6,613 bases of DNA, from positions 1-6,613 of the forward strand of contig CABQCM010000081.1 in NCBI GenBank assembly GCA_902462665.1. Direction: 5' to 3'. Of this stretch, positions 5,400 to 6,613 are shown piece after piece. The position numbers and the translations under genes were made by a program. The first letter of the stretch is position 1; each line of letters opens with the position of its first letter. The stretch is from an uncultured Oscillospiraceae bacterium. GTDB lineage: Bacteria; Bacillota; Clostridia; Oscillospirales; Acutalibacteraceae. The notes beneath the pieces are model-generated. The model saw nothing but the letters and a program-made list of their open reading frames with translations, was not told the origin of the DNA and did not search any database.

Positions 5400-5403
5400 A
5401 TAA

Positions 5404-6120
5404 TTGAATATCAAGTGGATTGAAGCATTGGATGAGAACGAAATGGGGCGCGTTGGGGAGACGATTTTGCGTGAGCAAATTGTATCAAATCCTTCCTCGG
5501 TGCTGCTACTTCCCACCGGACAGACGCCGGTTTCGGTTTATAACCGGCTGGCCGAGCGGCAGGAAAGGGAGCCGATTGACTGGCGGCGGGTGCATACGGT
5601 TAATCTGGACGAGTACATATCGCTTTCCCCTTCTCATCCGCAGAGCTATCAGGCCTTTATGAGGAGAAACCTGTTCGATCGTGTGGGGCTGACGAAGGAG
5701 CAGACCCGTTTGCCGCGGGGCGACGCGGCTGACCCAGCTGCCGAATGTCGCGCTTACGACGAGCATATCCGACAGCTCGGCGGCATTGATTTTGCTTTGC
5801 TCGGAGTGGGGCACAATGGCCATATTGGCTTTAACGAACCGGCAGACAGCTTCGCGGCGGGAACGCACGTGGTCGATCTAACGCCTTCCACACGGCAGGC
5901 CAACGCCCGCTTTTTCGCGTCTATGGACGAAGTGCCTGCGCAGGCGATTACACTGGGAATTGACCAGATTATGCATGCCGAGCGTATTCTGCTTCTGTGC
6001 GGAGCGGATAAGAAAGAGATTGTGGAGTCGGCCTTTTTGGGACCGATTACGCCCCGCAATCCGGTATCGGTTCTGCGGCTGCACCGGGATGTTACCGTGG
6101 TGCATTGCTGGAAACGATAA
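5404..6120 (+). CDS. nagB: Glucosamine-6-phosphate deaminase
   Basis: A 238-residue cytoplasmic enzyme, the length of Bacillus-type NagB, converting glucosamine 6-phosphate to fructose 6-phosphate and ammonia. Motifs in order: the phosphate loop LLLPTGQTPVSVY (34-46), TVNLDEYISLSPSHPQSY (65-82) with catalytic D69, LLGVGHNGHIGFNEP (132-146) with H140 and E145, the loop HVVDLTPSTRQANARFF (155-171) and AITLGIDQIMHAERILLLCGA (181-201). ITPRNPVSVLRLH (215-227) closes the fold. Q40 replaces the more usual Ser or Asn, and N138 replaces the Asp of E. coli (D141), as in many Firmicute homologues. The start is TTG 5404-5406, with AAGGGG 11 bases upstream; the next in-frame ATG (5443) would remove the first strand of the domain. 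No nagA deacetylase is seen, and the partner is an isomerase-like gene 63 bases on, so the exact substrate might differ (for example galactosamine 6-phosphate). Confidence 0.92.
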   Translation: MNIKWIEALDENEMGRVGETILREQIVSNPSSVLLLPTGQTPVSVYNRLAERQEREPIDWRRVHTVNLDEYISLSPSHPQSYQAFMRRNLFDRVGLTKEQTRLPRGDAADPAAECRAYDEHIRQLGGIDFALLGVGHNGHIGFNEPADSFAAGTHVVDLTPSTRQANARFFASMDEVPAQAITLGIDQIMHAERILLLCGADKKEIVESAFLGPITPRNPVSVLRLHRDVTVVHCWKR

Positions 6121-6183
6121 CTTTTTCAACGTACAACGGCCCGCTGCTTTTCGGCGGGAGATGGATAGAAAGGATGATGAACG

Positions 6184-6613
6184 ATGAAACCGTTTCCTAT
6201 TGGAGTGATGCTCGACTCCTTTCGTCTGCCCCTAGACGAGGCGATGGCTCAGGCGGCGCGCATGGGAGCGCAGGGCTTTCAGGCCTATGCCGTCGGCGGT
6301 CAGATGGCGCCTGACGCACTCGATGCCGCTGAGCGTCGCGCTTTGCTTCAAAAAGTACGCGACTCGGGCCTGTGCGTGTCGGCCTTGTGCGGCGATTTTG
6401 GTCTGGGCTTTACCGACCCGGCCCGCAACCCGGAGCTGATTGAAAAGAGCAAGCGTATTCTCGAATTGGCCGTAGATCTCGATACTAAGGTGGTGACCAC
6501 CCACATCGGCGTTGTGCCGGAGGATTCCTCCAGTGAAACCTACCGCGTCATGCAGGATGCCTGCGGACAGCTTGCCGACGCGGTGAGTCACGGACTCATG
6601 GAGGAGCCTGTAT
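6184..6613 (+). CDS. Sugar phosphate isomerase/epimerase (xylose isomerase-like TIM barrel), partial
   Basis: The first 143 codons of a gene that runs off the right edge. It begins MKPFPIGVMLDSFRLPLDEA, the first strand of an AP-endonuclease-2/xylose-isomerase-like TIM barrel, followed by helix AMAQAARMGAQGFQAYAVGG (20-39), strand VSALCGDFG (about 65-73), and VVTTHIGVVPED (about 101-112), whose His is a typical metal or substrate position in the family. A full member is about 270-290 residues. ATG 6184 follows AAAGGA (6169-6174) by nine bases; ATG codons at 6174 and 6177 are in another frame. It is 63 bases behind nagB on the same strand with no terminator, so they are probably one operon, and its product may act on the same sugar pathway. 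The specific reaction cannot be told. The final dozen visible residues (SHGLMEEPV) do not resemble the expected family sequence, which may be an edge artefact. Confidence 0.8.
   Translation, partial: MKPFPIGVMLDSFRLPLDEAMAQAARMGAQGFQAYAVGGQMAPDALDAAERRALLQKVRDSGLCVSALCGDFGLGFTDPARNPELIEKSKRILELAVDLDTKVVTTHIGVVPEDSSSETYRVMQDACGQLADAVSHGLMEEPV

Noticed and set aside
5404..6120. NagB as 6-phosphogluconolactonase, which shares the fold
   Set aside because: The NLDEY, HNGHIGFNEP and DLTPSTRQAN motifs are those of the deaminase, not of phosphogluconolactonase.
1..6613. CRISPR array, tRNA, rRNA, insertion sequence, defence or toxin-antitoxin system
   Set aside because: No spaced direct repeats, cloverleaf, transposase motif or defence domain is visible. 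The small XRE gene has no toxin-like partner beside it on the same strand.

Overview
The window looks like an ordinary chromosomal segment from an anaerobic Firmicute, most likely of class Clostridia (an Oscillospirales-like gut lineage is a guess). The grounds are strong AGGAGG-type ribosome binding sites, two TTG start codons, a PyrR-controlled uracil permease operon, a clostridial-type ferritin-like protein without rubredoxin, and GC-rich coding sequence. No RNA gene, insertion sequence, CRISPR array or prophage module is visible.

Left part (1-1390): the tail of an unidentified gene (+), a strong hairpin, a small XRE-type regulator (-), then a stand-alone ferritin-like diiron protein (+) preceded by a leader of about 290 bases with several potential hairpins. 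A bidirectional intrinsic terminator at 1351-1390 separates it from the convergent uraA.

Middle part (1416-3720, minus strand): a compact uracil salvage operon. A good promoter near 3692-3720 drives a leader of about 260 nt, followed by pyrR (PyrR, RNA-binding attenuator and uracil phosphoribosyltransferase) and uraA (uracil/proton symporter). The leader holds a recognisable PyrR-binding hairpin and two candidate terminators. The 3' arm of the PyrR hairpin can pair with the 5' arm of the last terminator. That is a complete attenuation switch readable from sequence: with UMP-bound PyrR the antiterminator cannot form and transcription stops before pyrR. Permease and salvage enzyme would thus be made when pyrimidines are low.

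Right part (3803-6613): a small membrane protein of the putative ABC-transporter type IV family (+), then an AraC-type cupin regulator (-) divergent from nagB (glucosamine-6-phosphate deaminase, TTG start) and a partial TIM-barrel sugar phosphate isomerase/epimerase (+). The 124-base divergent region carries palindromes and a TTGCAAA pair exactly 21 bases apart, so the AraC protein probably controls nagB and its partner. Together they suggest a locally regulated amino-sugar or carbohydrate catabolic operon continuing past the right edge.

I see no evidence for a wholly new system. The points most worth a second look are the pyrR leader architecture, the AraC/nagB control region and the structured leader of the ferritin-like gene.
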